DNA from: Heterodera schachtii
Taxonomy: Eukaryota; Nematoda; Chromadorea; Rhabditida; Heteroderidae
Length of the DNA: 64,000 nucleotides
NCBI GenBank assembly: GCA_023374025.1
Contig: SIJG01000007.1
Coordinates: forward strand, 3,222,268-3,286,267
Direction: 5' to 3'
Made by a program: the position numbers and the translations under genes. The notes under the pieces are model-generated. The model worked only from the letters and a program-made list of their open reading frames with translations, searched no databases and was not told where the DNA came from. The first letter of the stretch is position 1, and each line of letters opens with the position of its first letter. Shown here one piece after another: positions 1-7,480 of the stretch.

Positions 1-80
1 AAATCTATTGTATTTTAGTATTTAAATATTAATTCTCACTATTATATTATATATATTAAATAATTGAATAAATATGGTGC

Positions 81-539
81 ATGAAATATTTGATCCAAAC
101 TCATGTTAGTTTTGATGATTTTGTTGTAGTAGAGCAAATTGGCGCGGGAGAAGCTTTTAATTATTTTCGTGGGACACCTCCATACCAACGAGGGTATGGG
201 AGACAGCGAGGTGGTGGTGTAGGAGATGTGTTAAGGTTTTTATGGAGAGCACTTTTACCAAAATTAAAATCTGCAGGTACATTATTGGGTAGAGAAGCAT
301 TAGACACTGGAACACGTGTATTGGATACGATAGAGAAAGCTGAAACACCAAACAAACAAACAATAATTAATGAAGTAAAGAAGGGAATGGATAATGTACT
401 CGAAAAGGGTGGAATTGGACGTCAATTCGGAACGGGAAGAAGAAAGAGTATTAAAAGGAAACGAATTATTGGAAAAACTGTACCTAAAACAGTAATAAAG
501 AAGAGAAAAAGATCAGACGTATTTGGAAAATTATTTTAA
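81..539 (+). CDS. Minor virion/core protein of the Polinton (pX/pVI-like)
   Basis: A 152-residue basic protein. The middle (about residues 26-60) is rich in Gly, Arg and aromatics, followed by an amphipathic stretch (about 48-70, containing FLWRALLPKLKSAG) and a highly basic tail (about 119-145, RRKSIKRKR and KKRKR). A glycine-rich segment, then a helix, then Lys/Arg clusters is the layout of minor virion/core or membrane-active proteins encoded just before the capsid gene in adintoviruses and Polintons (known of the family). The tail looks able to bind DNA or act as a nuclear localisation signal (inference). Its stop lies one base before the preferred capsid start. The first ATG is used, but the true start could be further in, since the first 20 residues are not distinctive. 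Confidence 0.6.
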   Translation: MKYLIQTHVSFDDFVVVEQIGAGEAFNYFRGTPPYQRGYGRQRGGGVGDVLRFLWRALLPKLKSAGTLLGREALDTGTRVLDTIEKAETPNKQTIINEVKKGMDNVLEKGGIGRQFGTGRRKSIKRKRIIGKTVPKTVIKKRKRSDVFGKLF

Positions 540-540
540 G

Positions 541-1857
541 ATGGTCTTCAAGAAAATTGACAAGGAATCGGTAAACTCTATAACTTCAGCTTTGTCAATA
601 TTTACCCTTCCACCAACTAATGTATCTGTGAGCAGTTCTTCAGTGCGTGAATATTTACCACTTAATCCTTTAACGGATATTCCTTTTCATTTTAAAATTC
701 ACCCTACTGCTAGTTTCTTTGATTTGAACAAATGTTACATTTTAACTGAAATGTCAATTAAAAGGTTTGACACTGACACCAATAAATATGTTAATTTAAA
801 AGTCAATGAGCAAACGGCAACAATTAATATGATAGGTGCGACATGGATAAAGAATTTAAAAATCACAGTGCAGGGACGTGAGATTTATGACTCAAACTCA
901 CTTTATGCTTATAAAGCATACTTGGACGCTGAACTTTCTTATTCCAAAAACGTAAAGGAGTCAGACCTGCAGGCTAGCGGGTATTACGTGGACAGTGAGA
1001 ATCAGGACGGCACGGATAGTACTCAGCAGGGTTTTGAACTGAGAAGAAAATTGTTTTCACAAAGTCAAACTGTACAATTTATTACAAAATTGGATGCAGA
1101 TATTTTCAATCAAGAGAGATATATGGTGAATGGCGTTGAGATTGATATACAATTGACCCCTAATGATAATGAATTTATGGTAATGACAGCGTCAGACGAT
1201 AAATATAAAATTGAAATTACCACTTGTAAATTATATGTAAAGACTCTTGAAGTTGTCGATGGCCTCGCTTTGGACATACAGAAAAAACTTGAAAACAAAG
1301 AGGCAAAATATGCACACCGAAAAACTTTGATCAAATCCACATTTATAAGTGAGAACCGAACTGAATACAATGGAACGTTATTTACGGGTCAATTACCTAA
1401 ACGAGTCATTCTCGGAATGGTGGAGAACGCTGCATACGTAGGCAACTCAAAGAAAAGCCCTTTTAATTTTAAACCATTTGATATTCGATCCGTCACATTG
1501 ATGGCAAACGGAAAACAATGGCCCGCTGCGCCTTTTGAGCTTAATTTCAACAAAAATTTATATACACGGGCATTCCACGAAATGAATGAGGCGTTAGGTA
1601 TGGCTAGTTCAACTGACAGTAACGGAATTTCTCTTGAGAAGTATAGAAAGGGTTGGACAATTTTTGCGTTTAATATGACGAATAGCATGGAGGACAATGA
1701 GGGTATTGATCTTATCACGGAAGGAACGACTACCGTGTGCATTCAATTTAGATCACCCGTTCCATCTGGTGGGATCACCCTAATTGCAATGAGTGAAATG
1801 GACTCTATTTTGATTCTGGATAAAAATCGAACTGTAATGACCGATACAACCATTTAA
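541..1857 (+). CDS. Major capsid protein (double jelly-roll, Polinton type)
   Basis: About 438 residues. It would form the hexon-like trimers of the virion shell. The N-terminal segment has a short Ser/Thr stretch, then SIFTLPPTNVSV, then YLPLNPLTDIPFHFKI, the entry into the first jelly roll. This matches the capsid family annotated in many animal genomes as uncharacterised F54H12.2-like proteins, a recognised Polinton/adintovirus hexon homologue. Long beta-rich segments follow (for example WIKNLKITVQGREIYD), and the length suits the family. An in-frame ATG at 523 would add six residues but lies inside the preceding gene, so 541 is preferred. The frame is open throughout, suggesting recent activity or selection. 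It sits directly after the minor virion gene and before the membrane protein. Confidence 0.85.
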   Translation: MVFKKIDKESVNSITSALSIFTLPPTNVSVSSSSVREYLPLNPLTDIPFHFKIHPTASFFDLNKCYILTEMSIKRFDTDTNKYVNLKVNEQTATINMIGATWIKNLKITVQGREIYDSNSLYAYKAYLDAELSYSKNVKESDLQASGYYVDSENQDGTDSTQQGFELRRKLFSQSQTVQFITKLDADIFNQERYMVNGVEIDIQLTPNDNEFMVMTASDDKYKIEITTCKLYVKTLEVVDGLALDIQKKLENKEAKYAHRKTLIKSTFISENRTEYNGTLFTGQLPKRVILGMVENAAYVGNSKKSPFNFKPFDIRSVTLMANGKQWPAAPFELNFNKNLYTRAFHEMNEALGMASSTDSNGISLEKYRKGWTIFAFNMTNSMEDNEGIDLITEGTTTVCIQFRSPVPSGGITLIAMSEMDSILILDKNRTVMTDTTI

Positions 1858-1902
1858 TGTATTTAAACTGATTTTAATTGTTAATATTTTATAATTTTTC
1901 AA

Positions 1903-2403
1903 ATGTCTATTTTGTTTGTTTTATTTTTAATAAATTTTTCTTCGAGTTATAATAGCCCTATTCTTTACCCTGAACGATCCAGGGACAAAGGAATGACTGA
2001 TATTTATTATAAAATAGCCTCCTTTGACAATTCTTATTTGAATAAAATTAATCAATCTGAATTATTCTCAATGATTGATGAAATTGTTGAAAAGTTTCAA
2101 CTTTGTAATGTAGAAGAGACAAAGTCATTATCGAGATGGGTATACTGTATGCTGTTAGTTTTGCTTTGGATAGCAATAGTAATGACAGGGATATTTCTCT
2201 ATTTCAACTCTTTAATTAGAAATTTATGTAAAATTATGCATTTATGCAGAGACGAAAATGGACACAATGACGATAAATCGGATTCTATCGGGAAACGCAA
2301 AGACCAGAGAACTCTACTTGGGATGCTTCCCTTGCGACAAAATACCCCTAAATATCAACAAGTACCCTTCAGCATTGGTGGCGAACAACGATCCGTCGAA
2401 TAA
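1903..2403 (+). CDS. Small membrane protein of the Polinton, function unknown
   Basis: 166 residues. A short hydrophobic N-terminus (about 3-12) could be a signal peptide. It is followed by a polar region of about 60 residues, one strong transmembrane segment (about 80-101, rich in Leu, Ile, Val and Trp) and a charged tail of about 65 residues. The predicted topology is type I: N-terminal part in the lumen or outside, tail in the cytoplasm. The last 146 bases overlap the start of the protease gene in another frame, so the tail sequence is constrained by two proteins, or translation really ends the functional part earlier. I do not recognise the family. Its place between capsid and protease suggests a virion membrane or entry-related component, but it is too small for a typical class I or II fusogen ectodomain. 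Confidence 0.55.
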   Translation: MSILFVLFLINFSSSYNSPILYPERSRDKGMTDIYYKIASFDNSYLNKINQSELFSMIDEIVEKFQLCNVEETKSLSRWVYCMLLVLLWIAIVMTGIFLYFNSLIRNLCKIMHLCRDENGHNDDKSDSIGKRKDQRTLLGMLPLRQNTPKYQQVPFSIGGEQRSVE

Positions 2404-2725
2404 GGAAGGGACGCACTGGGTAGCAATGTTCATCGTTGATGACAAGACCGTCTACTATTTTGACAGCTTTGGGCGTATGCCGAACAGATGTATTAATCAC
2501 TTTTTGCGAAATTATGAAAGCGTAATTTCGAATAAGCCCAGTATTCAGTCGGTGTTTAGTGAGAATTGCGGTTATTATTGCATTTATTTTGTTCATTTTA
2601 TGTGCTTATTTGGAGGAAGAAACTATGAGAGTAATTTTGAAAAAATGACAAAAAAGTTGATAGGAGAGGATAATCCAGATTTGTTTGTCGTGAATTTTGT
2701 TAAGAAAATGATAAAAAGTATTTAA
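2258..2725 (+). CDS. Adenain-like cysteine protease (virion maturation)
   Basis: 155 residues. Adenain-family (C5/Ulp1-like) proteases cleave capsid and core precursors during virion maturation. The catalytic layout is visible: His53 in GTHWVAMF, the acidic residue Asp69 in VYYFDSFG, Gln97 seven residues before the nucleophile, and Cys104 in ENCGYYC. The spacing of Gln and Cys and the His-Trp pair fit the adenovirus protease fold (known). The length is somewhat under the usual 200, as is common in Polintons. The start at 2258 is inside the membrane-protein gene; the ATG at 2267 is an alternative. All catalytic residues are present, so the enzyme looks functional. Confidence 0.85.
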   Translation: MDTMTINRILSGNAKTRELYLGCFPCDKIPLNINKYPSALVANNDPSNKEGTHWVAMFIVDDKTVYYFDSFGRMPNRCINHFLRNYESVISNKPSIQSVFSENCGYYCIYFVHFMCLFGGRNYESNFEKMTKKLIGEDNPDLFVVNFVKKMIKSI

Positions 2726-2753
2726 GGAATTTTTCATTAACTCATTTATAAAA

Positions 2754-3227
2754 ATGGACCGACTAGACACAATAATTGCTTCTCTTCTGAACTGTCCCGC
2801 ACGTAACTTGTGCGACTGCTTAAATCACCCGGATGAGATACAAAAAGTAGAAAAATATCTCAAAGGGAAAACTCTACAGACAACATACAAAAATCAACTG
2901 GGTGAATACAAAGATTTTGAGTACGACGGAATTACAAAAGAAAGTGCCCGTAAGCAAATGGCTTACAATGGATTCAAGAATGTGACCGTCGACCAGCACT
3001 TTTATGTTCGTCACCGCATTTGTCTTCGCTACGCCAATAATCCCTGCGTAATAGAGAAGCACAGAAACGGACACGAACGATTCTATCCACTTGAACTAGT
3101 GAAAGTGAAACAAGGAGACAAAACTGATATTTATTTGGGACAAAATTTCCCAAAATCAATACCTTTACTTGAAGAAAATAATTCAAAATATAATGACAAT
3201 TATTATGATTCTTATCGCTTATGGTGA
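2754..3227 (+). CDS. Stand-alone PAZ-domain protein in the Polinton cluster
   Basis: 157 residues. About 35-118 reads like an Argonaute PAZ domain. LKGKTLQTTY corresponds to the first strands. VTVDQHFYVRHRICLRYANN fits the helix-loop that in Argonautes reads VAxYFxxKYxIxLKYPxLPC. PC at 97-98 and ERFYPLELVKV fit the closing strand usually written YLPxEVCxIV. PAZ domains hold the 3' end of guide RNAs (known). Of the usual 3'-end-binding aromatics, Tyr93 is kept, while the neighbouring position is His87 instead of Tyr. No PIWI, MID, helicase or RNase III domain is nearby; the gene ends about 40 residues after the domain with a polar, Asn/Tyr-rich tail. It starts 28 bases after the protease gene and its last 9 bases overlap the TBP gene. 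A small-RNA decoy or RNAi suppressor is the inferred role. A captured Argonaute fragment without function is the alternative. Confidence 0.78.
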   Translation: MDRLDTIIASLLNCPARNLCDCLNHPDEIQKVEKYLKGKTLQTTYKNQLGEYKDFEYDGITKESARKQMAYNGFKNVTVDQHFYVRHRICLRYANNPCVIEKHRNGHERFYPLELVKVKQGDKTDIYLGQNFPKSIPLLEENNSKYNDNYYDSYRLW

Positions 3228-3767
3228 ATATTTGAAATTGTAGATAATTTGATAAAATTGATTAAATGCAAAATCAATTTCTTCTTTTGATCGAGAGCCT
3301 GTTAGGTTAAGCTTTCCACTTGAAAATACAATAATCGACATTTTGGGGGTTTGGTTTCTGTAGACTAGGCCTGGGAATAGTTCAGGAGTAAAGGAGCAGC
3401 ATTTTCCACCAAGAAAATCAGAAAGCGGTCCGAGTTGAATGTGAAATCCCGAATCAGCTGTCGCAATCAAATTCTTCACCGCAAATTCGTGGACTCGAGC
3501 CTCGTTGTACCCACATTGCCTTATTCGCTCCGTGACCTGCTCAGCAGCTTGCCTACATTCTTTCTCATTAGTTGCCCCTGTACATACGAATTTTCCAGTT
3601 GAGAAAATTATGGCGGTAGCATTTGGATTATAGACTTTCATAATTACAGCATGAATTTTACGTGGATTATATTTTGTGGAGGGCGATATTAAATAAATTT
3701 TTTCAATATCGAGGGGTGTTTTGGTGTCTACAACAGCAACGCAATTTTTGATTATTGGAAAAAACAT
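3219..3767 (-). CDS. TATA-box-binding protein (TBP core) in the Polinton cluster
   Basis: 182 residues, almost exactly the TBP saddle. There are two direct repeats: about 8-85 with KYNPRK, HAVIMK, AIIFSTGKFVCTG, and about 96-176 with FAVKNL, LFPGLVYR, IIVFSSGKLNLTG, SKEEIDFAF. The two FSxGK...TG stirrups and FPGLVYR are diagnostic. Of the four phenylalanines that kink DNA in cellular TBP, three appear conserved (about Phe55, Phe131, Phe148); the fourth is Ile38 in RKIHAV. There is no long N-terminal arm and no intron. The 3' end overlaps the PAZ gene by 9 bases tail to tail. Likely role: directing transcription from the element's own AT-rich promoters (inference). A host TBP retrocopy is possible, but its divergence and compact placement favour an element gene. 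Confidence 0.88.
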   Translation of the reverse strand: MFFPIIKNCVAVVDTKTPLDIEKIYLISPSTKYNPRKIHAVIMKVYNPNATAIIFSTGKFVCTGATNEKECRQAAEQVTERIRQCGYNEARVHEFAVKNLIATADSGFHIQLGPLSDFLGGKCCSFTPELFPGLVYRNQTPKMSIIVFSSGKLNLTGSRSKEEIDFAFNQFYQIIYNFKYSP

Positions 3768-3809
3768 TTTTAAATGAATAATGAGGAGAAAATTTTGCTA
3801 TTTATACTC

Positions 3810-4570
3810 GAATAAATTGAATTTAGTTATAATTTATTTAATTATATTTTTAATTTTTTAATTTATTTAATTTATTAATTTTAATTTATTAATTTTTATT
3901 TAATTATTTTTATTAATAATAATAATATTTTATTTTTATTAACTTTTGTATTTATATTTATTTAATTTTAATTTATTTAATTATGATTTTAATTAATTTA
4001 ATTTATAAATTTTAATTTATTTATTTAATTTAATTTTAATTTTAATTTATTTAATTTAATTTTAATTTAATTTTATTTAATTTGTATTATTTTTATTATT
4101 AATAATAATAATTTATTTTTATTAACTTTTGTATTAATATTTATTTAATTAATTTATTTAATTTTAATTTAATTTAATTTTAATTAATTTTAATTTTAAT
4201 TTAATTTTTTAATTTAATTTTTAATTTATTTTAATTTTTATTTAATTTATTTAATTTTAATTTATTAATTTTAATTTATTTATTTATTTAATTTAATTTT
4301 AATTTTAATTTATTTAATTTTATTTTAATTTTATTTAATCTGTATTATTTTTATTATTAATAATAATAATTTATTTTTATTAACTTTTGTATTAATATTT
4401 ATTTAATTTTATTTATTTAATTTAATTTAATTTTAATTTTAATTTTAATTTTAATTTTAATTTTAATTTTAATTTAATTTTAGTTTAATTTTAATTTTAA
4501 TTTTAATTTTAATTTTAATTTAATTTTTAATTTATTTAATTTTAATTTTAATTTAATTTATTTTATTTCC
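3810..4570. repeat. TTTAAT-rich satellite with longer internal period
   Basis: About 760 bases made almost only of T and A in TTTAAT/TTTTAAT strings. A longer block containing TTATTTTTATTAACTTTTGT recurs near 3930, 4110 and 4370, the last two about 260 bases apart, so higher-order duplication is superimposed on the microsatellite. It begins right after the TBP promoter region and ends at a sharp change to mixed sequence near 4570. No gene is seen. It may mark the edge of the virus-like element. Confidence 0.8.
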
Positions 4571-4798
4571 TTGATCAGTTCGCTAATCAGAGATGTGATC
4601 GCAGATCAGATGTATTCATACCCATTGCCTACTGATCTGAACTGTTTCTAGCATTAGAGGAACAATAGTTATCCATTCATTCAAGTCCCATGATAAAAAA
4701 TTATCCAGTGATAATTAATGCAAAAATATTAATAAAATGATGATAATTGTTCAAATTCATTGCGTTTTCCTTTCATTCCGATCTGATCAATTTTCCAC

Positions 4799-6302
4799 TT
4801 ATTCTTTTTTGGTCAGCTCTAATTTGGTCTTTCCAACGTCTTCCAGCTGTCCCATTTGTACATTCCCTGCATTCAGACTCGACTTTTCAAGTGGAAAAGT
4901 GTATGAGCCAAAGTCGTTCTCGGAGAAGTTCGGGATGATCATTGTGCCTGTGGCGAAGTCCAACTCAGCATACCCATAGCGATCTGCCTAAATGAGGGCC
5001 TTTTAAATTACGTTCATTAAAGACCAATATTGTTTGTTTAATTTGGTTTTTTAGCTAGGTTTTTGTCCAAAATATTGGACCAGAAGGTGTCTGCCGGTGC
5101 GCATTGGCGATAAAAGGAAATTTTGAAAATTTAATAACAAAAAATCAGCAAATTTATTGATTTCGAGAGCAATTTTTAAAATAGAAGAATTTATTAGTTA
5201 TTATTATATGAAAATTTCACCAAAACAAATCTGAATGTTTCTGAAAAATGAATATTTTTTAATTTCTAAGTTTTAAACCATAAAAACAGAACATTTCTTA
5301 TAAATCAGTACTTATCCTTATTACCATACCCCTCTCACACTTTCCGAATTCCTTGATCACTCACCCCATTCGTTGTCCATGCGGTTTGGCCAACGAACAA
5401 ATATTGGGGGTCATTGGTGGCGGCTGTTTGTCGCTTGACCATCAGTTTGCCGGGCACATTCTCGTACTTGAACTGCTCGCCCACTTTGATTTCCACAATT
5501 TTCTGTAAAAATTATAAAAATAAAATTTTTCTGTATTTAATAGTTTAAAATATATTTAATTTGAATTAATTAATAATTTTTTACATAATTTCGCTCCATT
5601 TCAAAGGCGATCAGCATTTCAACTGTTTCGGAGCCAAGGAAATTGGGTTGTGTTTCCCAAGTTGCATCAGCAACTCCAAAACCGACCCACCGAACTAACC
5701 ATTCATCCATTCCGGATGAAAGGTTAGTTCGGTGGGCCAGAATATTGTCGAGCTAAAATGGAAAAAAATAAATAAATGATTTGTTAAAAATGTTTTAAAT
5801 GAACAAATGTTTTGTAATTATTTGTAAAAAAAAATAATAAAAAATATCAAGAATATTACAAAAAACTTTTTGGATTACCTCAAAGACATCATCGTCTGTG
5901 CATTGAGGGTTCGCAACAGCCTGTCCTTGTGTTTGTTCTTGCAGCGGTAAAGGAAAAGCAGCCAACGGTTCCGTAATAGCTGGTTGATTCTGAATCAAAG
6001 GGAAAATGCATGAAAAATAGAAATTTTTTGATTACTGTAGATACCATTTCAAAATAATTTTCCAATTCATGGAAATCAAATGACAGTGGACTTGGCGTCT
6101 GGTGATCAAGGATGGGCTGAGCCAAAAAATTGAAAATTAAATCAGAATTTTGAAAATAATTTTAATTTAAATTACAGAGATTGGGTCAATTTCCATTTCG
6201 TTTTCGATTATTTTGTCTAAATTAATCAAAATAATTTATGTATTTGAAAAATTTGTTTTTACCAAAAGAAAGAAATTGTAAAATTGACGGCGAAATGGAC
6301 AT
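4799..6302 (-). CDS. Spliced gene: chromodomain plus Ig-like domain, 252 aa
   Basis: Seven exons read on the minus strand: 6302-6263, 6216-6176, 6116-6045, 5989-5879, 5752-5585, 5502-5365, 4987-4799. Every intron has GT...AG ends and the frame runs from ATG to TAA. Residues 1-85 are acidic and Pro/Gln-rich. About 86-142 is a chromodomain: DDVFELDNILAHR, then DEWLVRWVGFGVADATWE, then a closing helix MLIAFEMER; the aromatic cage positions (Phe, Trp, Trp) are present. About 145-235 looks like an Ig-type beta sandwich: KIVEIKVGEQFKYENVPGKL, LFVGQTAW, and the closing LDFATGTMIIPNFSENDFGSY, the L..G.L.I.N...D.G.Y pattern. The chromodomain reads methyl-lysine marks (known); the partner of the second domain is unknown. 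The combination is unusual. No other gene overlaps it. Confidence 0.75.
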
Positions 6303-6758
6303 TTCAAGTAAAATTTGGAGTATTAGGTTAAAGAATAGGAAAGGGCCTAGCATTTTCGGTGCTTAAATAGGGTTTAAAATTTAATTTAGTTAATGAAAAG
6401 CCTAAAATTTTCGGTAAACATCATTTTGGGAGGGCAAAAGTGTGAAGTGCGCAGGGAATTCCATCCACAAAGGGTAAAATGTGGTTAAAATGAGATATTT
6501 CGTTTGTTGTCCCGCTAATTATCCTTTGGAAATGGCCCGCCTCTCTCCTAAAGGCCATTTTGCCGGTCAGCGCAGCACAAAAGGGCACTTCAACCAGCAC
6601 CGCTTAGCCTATTTTCGGCTTTGTTTTGCACATTTAGATGAAAACCCTCATCATTTTCATTATTTTTATTTATTTTATATTGTTTATACTTTATTTTCTA
6701 TTTCTATTAATATTTTATTTTTTACTTTTTAGATTTTTTAAATATTTTTTAAAATTTT
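6303..6758. other. Upstream of the chromodomain gene; no gene seen
   Basis: The first bases should hold the promoter of the minus-strand chromodomain gene. A GC-richer patch (about 6470-6640) contains short open frames that match nothing I recognise, followed by T-rich sequence. No RNA gene or mobile element can be supported here. Confidence 0.4.
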
Positions 6759-7000
6759 CACCTCCTCAGGGATTTAATTTTCACCTCTTCAGATATTTTT
6801 TTAATTTTACCTCCTCTGGGATTTAATTTTCATCTCCTCTGGTTTTTTTCACCTCCTCAGGGATTTAATTTTCACCTCTTCAGATATTTTTTCATTTTAC
6901 CTCCTCTGGGATTTAATTTTCATCTCCTCTGGTTTTTTTCACCTCCTCAGGGATTTAATTTTCACCCCTTCAGATGTTTTTTCAATTTTTACCTCTTAGG
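6759..7000. repeat. Minisatellite, about 90-bp unit, 2.5 copies
   Basis: The block starting CACCTCCTCAGGGATTT recurs at 6759, 6850 and 6940. Each unit is itself built from smaller elements: CTCCTCAGGG, CTCTTCAGAT and CTCCTCTGGG, each followed by TTTAATTTT-type spacers. Copies are nearly identical, so the expansion is recent or homogenised. Confidence 0.8.
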
Positions 7001-7119
7001 GGACTGCAATATTTATTATAGGTGTTTTTTAAAGGTTTAAATCTGGTACTGAAGTGTCCCTTTCCACTGGGACTTAAATGGCGGGGCTGAAAATTAAGGG
7101 CGAAAATCTGCATGGGTAA

Positions 7120-7350
7120 CTACTTCCATTCTTTTTTTGAATATTTTCTTTCTTTTTGCTTTATTTTTTCTTTTATTTTATAAAATTTTCTTATTATTTC
7201 CCGTTTCTTCTGTTCAATTTGCGCTTTTTCTTCCCATTTTTCTCCAAATATTTCATCAAATGACTTTTGTTGCAGTTTTTTCTCTTTTAATTCAATTTGA
7301 CTAATTAGGGCAATTAAAATTAAACAGAATAATAATAGTAATAATTTCAT
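7120..7350 (-). pseudogene. Secreted HTH family: N-terminal fragment
   Basis: Encodes a signal peptide (MKLLLLLFCLILIALI), the KSFDEIFGEKWEEK block and the first part of HTH module 1, then stops after KKEWK at about 76 residues. The rest of module 1 and modules 2 and 3 are absent. The Met at 7350 is chosen because it aligns with the other copies; an upstream in-frame Met at 7371 would add seven residues. It is preceded by a good class I flank, so it could still be expressed as a short secreted peptide, but it is most simply a 3'-truncated copy. Confidence 0.75.
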
Positions 7351-7416
7351 TTTCCTTGATAATATTCCCAAAAATGAATTTATATAATATTTTTTTAATA
7401 AATTATTTCATTTTAG

Positions 7417-7480
7417 TCCATTCAGAGGCTTTTTATTCACATGAAAAAATCACAATTCTACTGAATTTCCGGAAAAAATA
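7417..7480 (-). promoter_or_regulatory. Class I conserved upstream block
   Basis: Read on the minus strand, this contains CCGGAAATTCAGTAGAATTG followed by TTTTTTCATGTGAATAAAAAG and a CTCTGAATGG stretch. The same block, in the same order and about 65-140 bases before the ATG, stands before the copies at 21574, 24326, 32448, 34550 and 36692. GAATAAAAAG is TATA-like. Conservation stronger than in the surrounding AT-rich DNA suggests a promoter (inference). Confidence 0.5.

Larger units (their letters stand above)
1..3800. mobile_element. Partial Polinton/Maverick (adintovirus-like) element
   Basis: Six tightly packed intronless genes: minor virion protein, major capsid protein, membrane protein, adenain-like protease, PAZ protein (all plus) and TBP (minus). 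A hexon-like capsid gene beside an adenovirus-type protease is the morphogenesis module of Polintons/Mavericks and adintoviruses (established). Gaps between genes are from 1 to about 45 bases, two plus-strand genes overlap, and the last two overlap at their stops, all unlike the spliced gene next door. No polymerase B, retroviral-type integrase or packaging ATPase is visible, so the element is cut by the window edge or truncated. The right limit is set only by the start of the AT satellite near 3810; no terminal inverted repeat or target duplication could be confirmed. Confidence 0.75.

Noticed and set aside
523..540. Upstream in-frame ATG for the major capsid gene
   Set aside because: It lies inside the preceding gene and would add six residues without family support; the ATG at 541 follows the previous stop by one base.
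2754..3227. PAZ gene as part of a host Argonaute or Dicer gene
   Set aside because: No PIWI, MID, helicase or RNase III coding sequence on either side; the gene is closed by its own start and stop and overlaps the TBP gene.
6481..6732. 83-residue open frame upstream of the chromodomain gene
   Set aside because: The GC-richer first half has no recognisable motif and the second half is T-rich low complexity; no promoter or homologue in the window.
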